Of a stretch of 64,000 nucleotides of DNA, positions 25,791 through 37,605 are shown in pieces. This stretch comes from Gymnorhina tibicen (taxonomy: Eukaryota; Chordata; Aves; Passeriformes; Artamidae): contig VXAZ01001670.1 in NCBI GenBank assembly GCA_013399875.1, positions 1,997,045 to 2,061,044 on the forward strand, written 5' to 3'. Below the pieces are notes generated by a model that did no database searches, was not told where the DNA came from, and saw nothing but the letters and a program-made list of their open reading frames with translations. The position numbers and the translations under genes were made by a program. Position 1 is the first letter of the stretch, and each line of letters begins with the position of its first letter.

Positions 25791-28079
25791 AGAGATGGTA
25801 CATGGCTCTACTTAGCTTGCTTTTTTTGTAGTGTTGTGTGTGACAGAAAACTGGTGTGGCAGGACTAAACGTGAGGTGGCTTGTGGACAGAATTACCAGA
25901 AGAGCTTGTGATCCCAGTGGCCTACACAGGTTTTACATGAAAGCAATACCTCTACTGGCTCTGAGGTGGTTGTAGCACTCTGTGAGTTTCCTCAGGGTGA
26001 TATTGACTGACATTATTATTTAAGTGCTGAAATTCTCTTTAACATATCCCAGGTTGGCTGGTGGATGACACTGGGCAGATACCAATAGTGTAAGCCCATG
26101 AAAAAATATTTTCAGCAGTGCTATGTGTGCGCCAAGGCTGGAGCTTGTTCTGTGGCTTGGGATGTTGGGGACAGACTGTGGCTTTCTGCCTCTCCTGCTT
26201 CTTAAAAAGTCACTTTAGCAATGAGCATTGATGTGCATGCTCCACTGAGTATGCTGGCAGCAGTGATTCTCAACTGAGTGACATGATCACAGATGGTACC
26301 TGTTCATGCTTCATGCTTATCCTAGAAGCTTGTTTCACAGGATCATCCCAAAATGTTGAGAACAACTATGTTGTTAATGCAGGAATATTATTACAGTGCC
26401 TTCAAAGGTGTCTGTGATGCTGAAAGTCACACACCATCTGCTTGTGTGAAGCTCTGCTCTAAGACAACCCTAAGACAACTTGATTCCATTTGCAGGTCAT
26501 ATGCTGAAGTAGTAAAGGTGTTTGCTGTATTTATTCTCTCTTTCCAAGGGAATGTCTTACAGCTGTACACAGCTCTTCTCAGAATAGCCTTCCACAATGT
26601 GGAAATTTGGGAGTTATGTTTAATATATTTATGGTTACCTTTATTCATGGTCATAAAATGCTTTGCAGGCATTTACAGTGCATTTTCAGATCCTGTTCCT
26701 AAAATAAGAAAGTGTTATGTCTAACTTGAAGGAAGGAAAGTAAAGATAAAAGAAGGCAAAAGCTTTTGCTCAGGTCACTAGGCATTGACATATGAAGTCC
26801 GATGCTCATCTATGTGCCTGAAAATTTGGCTACACTGCTGATGGCCTGGGGAATCACCGAATAATAACTTTTCTATGCTTGGTAGTAATAAAGGTACTCT
26901 CATCTGTACTTATTAGGAGGATGGCTCTGGAGTGTGCACGATGAGAAAGTTGTACAAACTAGCAAATAAGTCTCCAGGTTTCACTGGGTGCTGGGTATGT
27001 GAAGAAGAGAACAAGGAAGCACTCTGAAGTATCAAGTGGAATTTAGCAGTAGAATTTATTCCAACTGGATGTTGTGGGTGACCAAGAATATAAATGATAT
27101 TAGGTATTCAAGTCCACTGATGGGTTATAAATGGAATGGTTTTATTACAGCCTTTGGCCTTATTAACTCCCTAAAGGACTGGTCACTAGAAGAGTAGGTG
27201 GACACTTTCCCAAGCACCTGGCACGAGCTGTTGGTGAGACAGGACATTTGGTGTGATGGACCTTTAGCTTGTCTGTTCTTACGAGCTTCATAATGCACAT
27301 TTTGCTATGACAATCAAAGTAAGTTGTAGTCCTGAGAATAATGGATAGTTAGTAATGTTAAATGACAAGGTCCTACAGCAACTCTTCTGCTTCAATATTC
27401 CTTGCTCTGTCCTTGCAGCACTCTGTGCAAAAGCCCAGTTTTCTACACTCTAAGAAGTGGACAAGTATCAGGTAGCACAGGTCCTGCTTTCAGAACTGGT
27501 GGTAGGGACTTGCTCAACCTGTAATGTCAGTCATACTGATCTCCTACTATGCTGTGCTTGTGAAATTGCAGTGTTTCAGAAGCAGTTTAAGGTTGAGGTC
27601 CTTTTGTGTTGATACACGAGCTGGTGTTAACGTCGTTGTTCTAGACTTTGATAAGTATGTTAATTATATTCTGTGTTCTCTAAGTGCTGCTACTGCACTA
27701 CTGTTCACTTTCTGTCTTGACTTTTGCTGCCTGAGTTGTGAAGTAGCCTGACATATATCCGGTTTACAGGTGCCAGTGTTTTCAAGCGAGGTGAAATGAT
27801 TCCAAATATGAATTCCAAGGTATTTTTTAAATGATCCACTACATGTGCCTAGGAGTAGTACATAATAAGCCTTCTTTCAAATGCCAATTGAGCAACAAAG
27901 CTGCTGCCATCTCAGTGTTTTGTATACTTTCGTGAAGTCAAATGGTCAGTATTAAGAAAAAGCATGTATCCCGTATCAAAAGTGTAAAACATAAATGAAG
28001 CAACTGGGGACAAAGCTTCCCCAGGCCCCTTCCTTATTTTCAAAAATCTTAAATAAGTTTAAATTTGAAATCTGGTGTT
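25791..28079. other. Noncoding sequence
   Basis: A 123-codon plus-strand open frame at 26,353-26,724 has no splice context and a cysteine/leucine-rich random look. Nothing else is recognised. Confidence 0.45.
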
Positions 28080-28420
28080 CATTCATGGGCTAGGCTTGTA
28101 ACATTCAGATTTATTCCTGTGACTGACACGGCTGGGAAAGGAAGAAATTTTGGAGCATATTGAAGTTTTTTCAGAAATCGCACAACTCTGTGTCTGCTTG
28201 GGAAGAATGTAAATGTGGCTGTGTTCCCTCGTGATTGTCCAGAAGATAGCCTCTTCGGCATTCCACCGGACAGCCACCTGTCCACCTGTAATAAATGATG
28301 GCTATAAAGGGAAGTGATTGCAGCCATGATACAGCCAGAGGCATTTGTTTATATTCTTATAATATGTATCAGATTGAACAGAAATTATCACTTACAATTG
28401 ACAAATGGCGAGTGGAGATA
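28080..28420. promoter_or_regulatory. Candidate regulatory block with paired E-boxes
   Basis: Two CACCTG E-boxes occur at 28275-28280 and 28283-28288, eight bases apart start to start. They lie in a locally CpG-containing stretch (ACGGCTG, ATCGCAC, CTCGTG, TTCGGC, ACCGGA) that contrasts with its CpG-poor surroundings. Paired CACCTG sites are known targets of ZEB-type and E-protein factors. Function here is inference. Confidence 0.3.
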
Positions 28421-29162
28421 GTTGGTGGGCATGAGGAAGCTCAGTAAGAGCTGGGCCAGCTGCAAACTTTCTCCAGTGAAGGTTGTCACCAGAAAGCAGG
28501 TGTCAAGCCAGCCAGTGATGATGAATGGTGAAGCTGGAGGCTTGCTTGTGTTAATGATCCACGTACCTTTGTATTGCAGCTCATAGTCAGGAAAGCCTTT
28601 TGTTGCTACTCAGAAAGGCTCCTGATGGGTAAAGGCTGTCATTTTGGGGGTGGAATCTGTAATTAAATAAATGGGGGGCAGAGCAGAGGAGTATTCTTGA
28701 GCATTTGTCCAGAAGAATAGTACTGACATGTAGTGTTTTCCCTCATAGTATAAGTGTTGGCAAGACCAGATGGTTGAACCCAAGCAGAGCACACTTGGCT
28801 TGATGCAGAAATGCTATTATATGTTACTATAATGATACTACTGTTGTGTGAACAGGGGAAAGGGATATGCCCTGGAACATTTTCAGATCAATAAATTGCC
28901 TTACATGACTGCTTTCCTGAATGGCTGCTACTGTTTCTCCCTCTTTTCTCTGTGTAGATATAACACTTCTCCAGATCAAGAAACTGAGTATGTCCAAGTG
29001 AGAAGTCTAAGAACTGACCAGTGGGCTGGAGAGAGAGACAAGTGCATTCAATCTGCAAACAGGCTGAATGTTTTAAGCTCCCACTAGCATCTGATCTTTT
29101 CTGTCAAGTCTTGGGAGGGATACTGGAACTAAAGAAAAATCTTGGACCAGAGATGGAAAAAT
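28421..29162. other. Noncoding sequence
   Basis: No recognisable gene or transposon is present. The stretch ends in an A run (29,157-29,161) directly abutting the LTR that follows. Confidence 0.45.
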
Positions 29163-29645
29163 GTCATGGCTGAACCCCAGCTGGCAATGAAGCACCACCC
29201 AGCTGCTCCCTCATTCCCCACAACAGGATGAGGGGAGAAGAGATGAGACCCAGAAGAGTAAAAGTGAGAAAATACACGGGTTGTGACAAAGACAGTTTAA
29301 TAGGTAGGTAAAGAAAAAGCCATGCACACAAGGAAAGCAAAAGAAAGAATTCATTCACCACTTCCCATGGTCAGGCAGGCGTTCAGCCATCTCCAGGAAA
29401 GCAGAGCTCCATCATGTGTGATGATTAATTGGGAAGACAAATACCATAACTCTGAACATCCCCCCTTCCTTCTTCTCCCCCCCTCCCCTGCTTATGTGCT
29501 GAGCATGATGCCATATGATATGTGATATCCCTTTGATCAGTTGAGGTCAGCTGTCCTGGCTGTGTCTACTCCCAACTCCTTGTGCATGCCCAGACGCCTC
29601 GCTGGTGGGGTGGTGTGAGCAGAAACTATCTGAACCAAAACCAGT
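29163..29645 (-). mobile_element. Solo LTR, avian ERVL-type, antisense, internally shortened
   Basis: The left end, TGTCATGGCTGAACCCCAGC, and the right end, GAACCAAAACCAGTATA, correspond to the two termini of the bird LTR family whose sense strand starts TGTCCTGG. Between them are the expected landmarks. AGTTTAAT (ATTAAA polyadenylation signal on the minus strand) is near 29,295. A GCATGATGCCATATGATATG stretch near 29,503 matches the region upstream of the family's TATA box. Compared with my memory of the family, the U3 half is shortened. No internal retroviral genes flank it, so it is a solo LTR. A clear target duplication was not found. Confidence 0.75.
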
Positions 29646-32579
29646 ATAAGAAACAATTTCTCAAGACAAGTAACACCATCTGTGGTGCTTGACATAAATA
29701 TAAAACTAGAGTGGACAAATCTCTAGAAAATATGCAGCTGATAGAAGCAGGGAACTATATGCCCTCTATGATTTGCATGAGAGTTTTTTGCATTCTACAT
29801 GCGAAGATCTATTCCTGCAGATATCTGTAGTGATGTGCCATATTCTTATTTCCTCTATGAGACTATTTGGAGGTGGGGTTGTTGAAAGAGATGAAGTAGG
29901 AGTGGCTGTGGAAGCAAAGTGCGGGTGCGAGTGCTGCAGTACAGGTCAGTTCCATTCTTTGTACTTTTCTCCCATTTTTGTATGAAGGACTAGCTATAGC
30001 ATCACCAGCTATATTATATTGTGTAGAGAAAAACCCTATGGAACATGGAACAAGATCTAGAAGAACTTAATGTCCTCTCACCCTTCTGTTGGCCTCTGAA
30101 AATGTTTCATATGGGCCCAGTCTATTCATGAGTCTGTGGGATACAGAGCTGACTTGACTGAAAGCTCCTCAAGAGAGAGGCTCATCACATAGCTACTGCC
30201 AGGAGTGGGAATAGATTGGGTTATAAGGTGCCTTGTGCTCTTCTTTCTGCTTACTGAAGTACTGCCTTGTGGCTGGTAAGGGAGTCTACCCCCTAATTCT
30301 TGGAGTCTTGCCCTAAAGTTGTCTTTTCAGTTGGGTAGAAAACATATGTCCCAAGTCTCTGAGAACTCATTACTCCTGCTGGATGATAAGTTCAGGGAGT
30401 GCTGCCAGTCAACCCTGTGCAAGGACTTTCAGTCTTGGAAAGGAATGGTCTCTCAGTTTTCTGTCCAAATACTGAATACTACTAGGGAAAGGGCTATACA
30501 TGAGTTGGGTGCTTGAAAGCAACATTACAGAAAAGTGAAACATTTGAAAGAAACACCAGTTTCTTCCTTATGCGTTAGCTCTGCTGATGGCTGCTACTTT
30601 AGGTTTCCCCAACAACACAGGAAGCTATTGGATACAAATAAACTCTCCTTTCTTTTTTTATGCTGCTTGCTGTTAGAAGATGAATGGTTATTTGTCTGGC
30701 TGCAAATGGAACAGCAAACTGTTCAGACTGCAGACCCACTGGCTTTGGCTTGCTTCATTGTCTTAAATTTCTTTTCACACTTGTTTGTGCAGTGAGAAGG
30801 CTCCTTTCCAGGGACCTGGCTTAGATAGAGTTCATTGGTCTACACACTGCTGTCTGGTCTTGCTAGCACAGAATGTTCCTTGCATAAGTTCATAAATCAC
30901 ATAATGTGTGATGTGATCAATACATCCCTTTCATATTGAAATTTTGCTAATCAGCTTCTCCAAGAAAGTAGGAGGCCAAACTTGGTACATTCACACTTCA
31001 AATCCTGTTATGTCTATCAACATGTTGTTTTTGTCACAGATGCTGGCACTGTAAAATCTCTAAAGTAGTAATTATGATGCGTTTCTGCTTATGAACCACC
31101 GTACAACAGTAGGACATTATTTTTATCCACATGTTTAGAATTATGTGTTTATTTTAGCTTTAATGTCACAGCTATGGGGTTGTATTTTAGCTTTAATGTC
31201 ACAGCTATGGCCACCAACTCCTGTGCCCTGGAGAAATCCCTATTGGTCTCTGTCCTGTACTTTTGGTGGGACAGCAATACTTCTGAAACCACTCCAAAGT
31301 CTTTAGGCAAGACGAACCACCCAAGGAATGCTTTGTGAATAAGCTGCTTGGCTGAAATGTAAAGGAGAAACTCAAAAATTCCTTTGCTGATTTCTTAATA
31401 TCTTATTGTTTGGAAAAAAAAAATTTCAACTATCCTTCTTATAAAGCTTTCAACAGAATAATTTTGACACTTGTTTTAAACCTGAAAATCCTTACAATAG
31501 GAAAAAACCTGTTTATTGCCTTAGCTTTACTATACTTTTCTTTGTGTGTTACATTGACAAGTTCTTGTTGTCTTTTAATTCAGAAAAGCACAAAATGGTG
31601 TTTTAAGGGTGAATCTAAGGCAGTCTGAATTTATCCACTCAGACCTGTTACTGAGAAGAGGTGATAATAAAGTACTTATAACTTTGCTTAGATAAGTGCC
31701 ACTTTGTTGTGGTATCATAAATAAGGTCTATGCAGTTTTAACAATTAAATTAGCTACTGGCAGCAATTAGGTGTTGTCTCCTAAATATATTTGTTGGCAG
31801 GTATGGACACATACCTAAAATCGTGATGTGTGATAGGGTGAAAGATATGTCTTTAAAAAACCCCAAAACATTGAAAACCAAAATCACATAACAAAACAAC
31901 ACCTCCTCACCTTTGGTGGTTCACTTTCTGATGTCTGATGGAACATTATAGATCTGAAGGGCAGTCCAGTTGCATTCATGTGACTGGCACTTTAGTAATA
32001 GCTTAATTTGCTGCAGCTTCAGTAGAGCTGTGCTTACCCACTTTAGAGTTTAACTGAGTATTATCTTTCATGTTCTTACTGCGCAGTCTTCTTGAAGTTG
32101 AAAGTGTCTACTGCCATATTCTTTTGGGAACACTGACTTTCTTTCAGAGATACATTTGAGCTATGGAAACATTTAAAATTAAATAGAAAGAGATAACAGG
32201 CAGGCAGTGACAGCATATCTCACCAGTATAGTGCTAAATTAATTAAACACTGTGAACTCATTAGTAAAGTTATGGAAGATACAGGAGGCCATAATATATA
32301 TTGATTACATAGCTGCCACCTGGATATTTTCATAGCTGTAAAGGCTTTCCCCCTAACACAAACTGCTCTCGGTTGGGTGTGGGTTTTCTTTTTCTAAACA
32401 GGACTTTTGTACATAGAATAATGGCCTTTACTCCGGTCTGGAAAGTCCTCTCTGTTTCACCAGCACAGATGTATGAAAAAAAAAAAATCAGTACAGAATG
32501 AGAGGAACTGAAAAGGATCAAATTCGTCTGTAGAGGATACTGTCAGTGGAGGTAAAAGTGAGTGTGCGCTGATAAAAGC
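29646..32579. other. Noncoding sequence
   Basis: No exon is supported. The stretch holds the 33-bp-period duplication listed separately at 31,150-31,210 and A/T-rich single-copy DNA. Confidence 0.45.
31150..31210. repeat. Perfect 28-bp direct repeat, period 33
   Basis: The copies lie at 31,150-31,177 and 31,183-31,210. Both read TATTTTAGCTTTAATG and end in CAGCTATGG, with a five-base spacer. The perfect identity points to a recent tandem duplication. Confidence 0.9.
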
Positions 32580-33123
32580 TGTTGTAGTGCTAATGAGAAG
32601 CGATGGGCTGAGCATGGCTGCTCAGTGTGCTTCCTAGAGAAGAGTGTCTTAACTCTGCTTTTGGTCTTACATCAGACAGTGTAAAACTCATTACCCCAGG
32701 GGAGGTACCTGGACATTCCCACCTGGAACCTGAGCATATATTAACCCATTGAACTTTGTGTTTTGTGGACTTCCCTACCCCTGCATTAAGACTGTGACCA
32801 TCACTTCATCCAATGGACATTGCAATTGCAACAATCAAGTCTCATCACAGAATCCAAGGGTGGTGACTGTGTAACTTTCAACTCTTACTCTTTCTTTCTT
32901 TCCTTTCCCTTATACATTTTCTTAGGTGTTATTTTTATGCTTTTATATTGTAGCTCTTCTAACCAAAATGGCTACAAGTACCTTGTTCTACCTTAATGTT
33001 CTAAAGTTTGCAAGTAAAAGTTTGTCACTGAACCTCCTGACAATTTTGTTGTTTCTTCGTACGCTGCACAGAGTAAATCAAACAACCTTCCCCTAAACCC
33101 ACCGAGCAGATCAGGGCATAACA
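32580..33123. mobile_element. Possible solo LTR-like sequence
   Basis: The right end reads GAGCAGATCAGGGCATAACA, so the minus strand begins TGTTATGCCC, a plausible LTR terminus. A strong minus-strand TATA box (CAATATAAAAGC, about 32,942-32,954) lies some 170 bases inside, as expected for U3. The left boundary is undefined, and I do not recognise the family with confidence. The orientation is likely minus. Confidence 0.3.
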
Positions 33124-34629
33124 CTTCCTTGCTTGGAACTGGGCCATAAGGCTTGGAGTATGAAGGAACATTTACATGTGAGTGACTGGGATGAAAATGT
33201 ACACTGGAGAAGGGACAATGATGCAGTACAGGAGCCTGCTCTGTTCTTGGTTGTGCATGTTATTAGCCCATAAAGGAATAGGCTGTGCACAATCCAGCCA
33301 GCTCAGTCTTAGCCACAGATTCCTGGCAAGCAGATGCTATTTAGGACTGGCATCTATTTTAAAGAAACATAAATCAGAAAGTTATTACTTGTGAGACAAA
33401 GTGATAAAAACATAGTACATGAGATTTCCTCTTTCTTACAGGTTTACTGCTTGTTCTTTCTCCCCACCTTTTAAGGACAATCAGGGATTTGAGTAGTTTG
33501 TTGAGTTTTGCATGTGTGTTATTTCTTCTTACTTTTTCCCTACCTGCTGGTTTCTCTTCTCTTCTCTGTATCTGGGCTTTCCAGGCTGACATGTATCTGT
33601 AGCATGAATGTGAAGTTACGCAGCTCTGGTACAAGGCCATCCCCTTTCCCTTCTTTACCCCCATACACATATGCCAAATGCATTAAGAATCAGTCAAGAG
33701 GACTCCTACAAAAAAAATAGCACTAACTTATCTCTGCTCCTCCTACCACCCTAGGGCTCCTTGTGCAGTATTTAAGCATTGTTGTTAGCAGGATGGTGAT
33801 CCTACCTCCCTTTGGGGTGCTTGGAAACCCTGAGTGGATTAGGCTTTTATCTCACTCTTGAGGTTTTCCTCCACAAACACACACACACACACACTCACTC
33901 TCAGCTGTGTACTTATTCTCAAATTTCAATCTAGATGGTGACCTCTGCATTTTGTTCTGTTGCAGTGGGTGGGGCACAAGGTGACCCTGTTCTTTCTTTT
34001 CGCAGACATCCTGTGTGCAGGTGAATTATGGCACTTCCCTCTCAAGTAAATCAGTGCTGCCCCCACCTGGGCTGCTGGATAGGAACAGGAGATGTAACAT
34101 CTCTGGTCCTCCTTTTGTAACAAGTTTTGCCCCGTGTGAGGGGTGTGTCCCACGGCAGTATATCTCAGCATATCCTTAGTGCATAATTATGCTCTGGAGC
34201 TGAGCTTTAACAGTGATAATTACCTTCCCTGTAGTTTTCCAATAAGGAACCACCACATGCTTTAGATGGGTTAATGAATTAAGTACCCCATGTGACATCA
34301 GTCTCTCTCATTATGTTTATTCCAGGGGAATGAAGGAAACTAAGCATTATGATGGGAATTGACAACAACTTGTAGCCTCATGCAGACCACCCAGCTCTTT
34401 CCACTAAATGAAAGTGTACATTCACTCTGAGCTGGATAGCTTTTGGGTCCTGACTTGCAGCCACTAGCTCATGACACTAGGCAACGCTTCCTCTTCTCTT
34501 TGTCTCTTTCCTTTTCGCTTTGGCTCTTCCATCTGCCCACCTGAACAAAATCCAAGAGAAGGGAGCTAACAACAAATAACATGGGGTGGGAATCTTTCCA
34601 CTGCACCCTCTCCCCACCCCCACTCCTGT
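33124..34629. other. Noncoding sequence with a CA microsatellite
   Basis: An AC dinucleotide run lies at about 33,877-33,894. Pyrimidine-rich tracts near 33,520-33,660 create lysine/arginine-rich frames on the minus strand that do not look genic. Confidence 0.5.
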
Positions 34630-34800
34630 CCATACAAGATTGATAATGAAACCGATACCTTTCACCAGCGTAATTTTCATATTTAATGAGCGTGACTCAG
34701 AAACTATTACATTAATTAGTCAAATCCCACAAACCGTTAATGGTGCACGCGGTAATTAATATTGTATTCAATTAAAAGCTGACCTGTTTCAGGTGCCTTC
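34630..34800. promoter_or_regulatory. Strong candidate conserved noncoding element
   Basis: The block packs ATTTAATGAG, GTGACTCAG (AP-1-like), ACATTAATTAGTC, ACCGTTAATGG, GGTAATTAATATTG and TTCAATTAAAAG into about 110 bases. It also has isolated CpGs (AGCGTG, ACCGTT, CACGCGG) that usually decay outside constrained DNA. This texture is characteristic of vertebrate developmental enhancers. The target gene is unknown. Confidence 0.4.
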
Positions 34801-35912
34801 CCCTGGTTTGGGGGGCTCTTTGCAGATAGCGTATGTTCCAGTGCCTGAGGCCAAGCCTTTTATTTTGTTCCAGTGGTGGGCAAGGGAGGTATTTTTTTTC
34901 CTGTTTATATTTTATGGTTTTTTTCTCCATGAACATATGCTGGTTTCTCCCCCCAGCCGTCCGCCCCTCCATCTCCAAATGTGCTGCTCTCACTATACAG
35001 ACAACCTGCTTGCTGTGATTTATGGGTTAGCACAGCACGGGGCTCACAGACTGGAAAATTTCCAGTTTACACAAGAATTCCCTGAAAAATGAGCTTGGTT
35101 AATTTATTTCTTTCATTAACGAGTTTGAACTGTGAGATAATCTTTCTGAAACCCACTATCCTTGCCTTCACAAACCCTGAGAAGCAAATAGGGTCCTTGT
35201 TCTGCTTCCACAGGGCTCAAAATCACACCTTAACTAGCTGTGAACAAAAATGTGTGGTCAAAAGCTATTTTTGAAACTTATTTAAAGAGGAGAGGTTTTT
35301 TCTCACCTGAAGTTAAGGGGTGGAGGGCCTAAGTCTTAATGCTAATGCTGCAGTCCTGTTCATCTGAGTTAGCTCACTGCTATATCCTGCTGAAGCCTGT
35401 GGAGTTGCTGCTCATTGGTTCTGTGGGAGGAGAGTGCAAGCTTTAAGACAAGCCCCCTCCTGTTCAGCTGTGGTTCACTGGTTGCCAAAAATCCACAGAC
35501 TATATCCAGCTGTTACCTGTGCTGTTTCCTCCTGTTCAGTATAAGGTGAGGAGCTGTGCATAGGTCCAGTCCTGATGCTTCTGTCTGCTGATGTCACCTG
35601 AGGAACACTGGTTACAGGTGGTGCTGTTGCTTCAAATCGGTTTGGACCATTCCATTAGAATCATTAAGAACAGCACATTTGACTGTTTGTGGTATACCTT
35701 TATTTATTTATTTATTTCTGTACTGTGTGTTTGTTTTGTTTGTTTGGTTTTTTTTCCCGTTTCATTTTTCCTCTGTTATCCTGGTCACAGTTATGGTATG
35801 TTTCCAAGTGCTCCTATACTTCTCCATGCTGAATGTCTTGGAGTATGCTAGCTAACCCCTTCAGCATATTCAGAGATCTTGCTTGGGCTCTCTCTGATTT
35901 TCCTATGTTCTG
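34801..35912. other. Noncoding sequence with a TTTA microsatellite
   Basis: About five TTTA units lie near 35,699-35,717, followed by GTTT-rich sequence. No gene is supported. Confidence 0.5.
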
Positions 35913-36380
35913 ACATAAGAAGGATGTGGACCTGTTGGAGCAAGTCCAGAGGAGGGCCATGAAGTTGATAAGAGGAGTGGTGCCTATGAAGACAGGCTGA
36001 GAAATTTGGGGCTGTTCAGCTTGGAGAAGAGCAGGTTATGTGAAGACTTCATAGCAACCTTCCAGTATCTGAAGGAGGTCTACAGGGAAGCCAGAGAGGG
36101 ACTCTTCCTCAGGAACTGCAGTTATAGGACCATGGGTATAGATTGAAAGAGGGAAGGTTAGATATTAGGAAGAAATCCTTTACTGTGAGAGCAGTGAGAC
36201 ACTGAAAGAGGTTGCCCTGGGAGGTTGTAGATGCCCCAGTCATGGCAGTGTTCAAGGCCGGGTTGGATAAGGCCTTGAGCAACCTGGTCTAGTGATGTCC
36301 CTGCCTATGGCAGGGAGTGGTTGGGACTAGAGGATCTTTAGGATCCATTCAAACCCCTTAACATTCTGTGATTTTGTGAC
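35913..36380 (+). mobile_element. CR1 LINE, 5'-truncated 3' end
   Basis: AAGGATGTGGACCTGTTGGA at the left and the tail ATTCTGTGATTTTGTGA at the right are standard CR1 landmarks. In between are GAAGACAGGCTGAGAAATTT (ORF2 C-terminal region), TTAGATATTAGGAAGAAAT and CTTGAGCAACCTGGTCTAGT. ORF2 is broken by indels. The copy keeps only the C-terminal end of ORF2 and the 3' UTR, as usual for CR1. Confidence 0.95.
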
Positions 36381-37512
36381 GTGCAAGGGGGCAATACTGA
36401 ATACTGCTCTAAACCTTCTCACTAAAGTAGAATAATGAGGAGCCATTGTCACCCATGTGTGTCACAAAAGTTGTGCCTGTAGATAAATATTAAAACATCA
36501 TTTGTAGTAAAATCATCCTGCTTGCTGCTGAACAATTTGGTATCTGCTTTGGCCAAAGACTCTTCCACTGAATCACTGCTCTCTAAACAAATCTCTTGGT
36601 TTCTGTTGCCATACTGCATTTTTATCCCTTAAAGAAAAATATATTGCTATTTGTCCTCAGTTTCTGCAGAACAGAAGGGAAAAATAAGCTTATCATGAAA
36701 ATATGCTATTTTTAGAAAGACTTTGAATGAGAAACACGTGAAATATCATGGTGATTTCTTTCTAAATAAGTTTAGTTATCTTTTAAGAAAACTAAAAAAC
36801 CCTCTTTGAGACAAAATAATACAGATGCTTTGTAAACTTTTATTATTATCCCTTAAATCAATAAAATTTACAAGTTGTTGGACTTCTGAAACAGTTTTCC
36901 ATTAATGTGTGAGCTCTTTTATACTGACACTGAGCCTCCTGACAATGGCTTCCTGTAGAAGTCTTTTGTGATTCTTTTGTGAATAATTTTAGGAATCCAG
37001 GTGCTCTGCAGCGTAGCCTGAGAACTTAGTGTAGATCATGCAGGCATGCCGATATTTGACTTCAATGCTGTGTAGGACAGGGAGAATGTTGCCTTTTGTT
37101 CCTTGACAGGAATTATTATTTACTTTATTAAATACCTCAAAAGTACCAGCTGACTAAAGTATCACAAATTCTTTTAACCTGCATATGCTTCCTTTGGAAA
37201 GGCAGGTATCAAGTGGGGACGACTATGAAAATGACTGCAAGTGCTGATAAGAATATTTGTGTTGTCTGAGCCACTACCACTCAATTTTCACTGGGGGTTG
37301 GGCAGTTTTAATGAGTCCCACTCAGGAGGAGCCAGTGGGCTGTCCCCCGTTCCTCCCAGTTGGCTCCTATGCTGCAGTCACTGCTGTGGCTGGCCCTGCA
37401 TCAGTGCAACACAGTGAGCACCTTGGGGCTGGGGAACTGATGAAACGCATGAAACCTCCCACAGGACCATGGTAAATATCCCATGATTCTGAGATTGTTA
37501 GAGTCAGGAAAA
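36381..37512. other. Noncoding sequence
   Basis: AT-rich single-copy DNA. No gene or transposon is recognised. Confidence 0.45.
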
Positions 37513-37605
37513 ATTATCAACACTCTTTCCAGCACAAATCCAAATCATAGCCCCATACTGCCTGCTGTGAAGAAAATTAACTTTGCCCCAGCCAAAACCA
37601 GCACA
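37513..37605 (-). mobile_element. ERVL-type LTR fragment (5' end of the LTR, antisense)
   Basis: AGAAAATTAACTTTGCCCCA followed by GCCAAAACCAGCACA is the terminal segment of the same LTR family as the copy at 29,163-29,645. The adjoining TTATCAACACTCTTTCC and CAAATCCAAATCATAG also match that family. Only about 93 bases remain, so the rest was deleted or never inserted. Confidence 0.6.

Noticed and set aside
26353..26724. 123-codon plus-strand open frame
   Set aside because: No splice context, no domain and hydrophobic/Cys-rich random composition. Frames this long are expected by chance.
33374..33720. Lys/Arg-rich minus-strand frame of 98 codons
   Set aside because: It is produced by pyrimidine-rich tracts on the plus strand.
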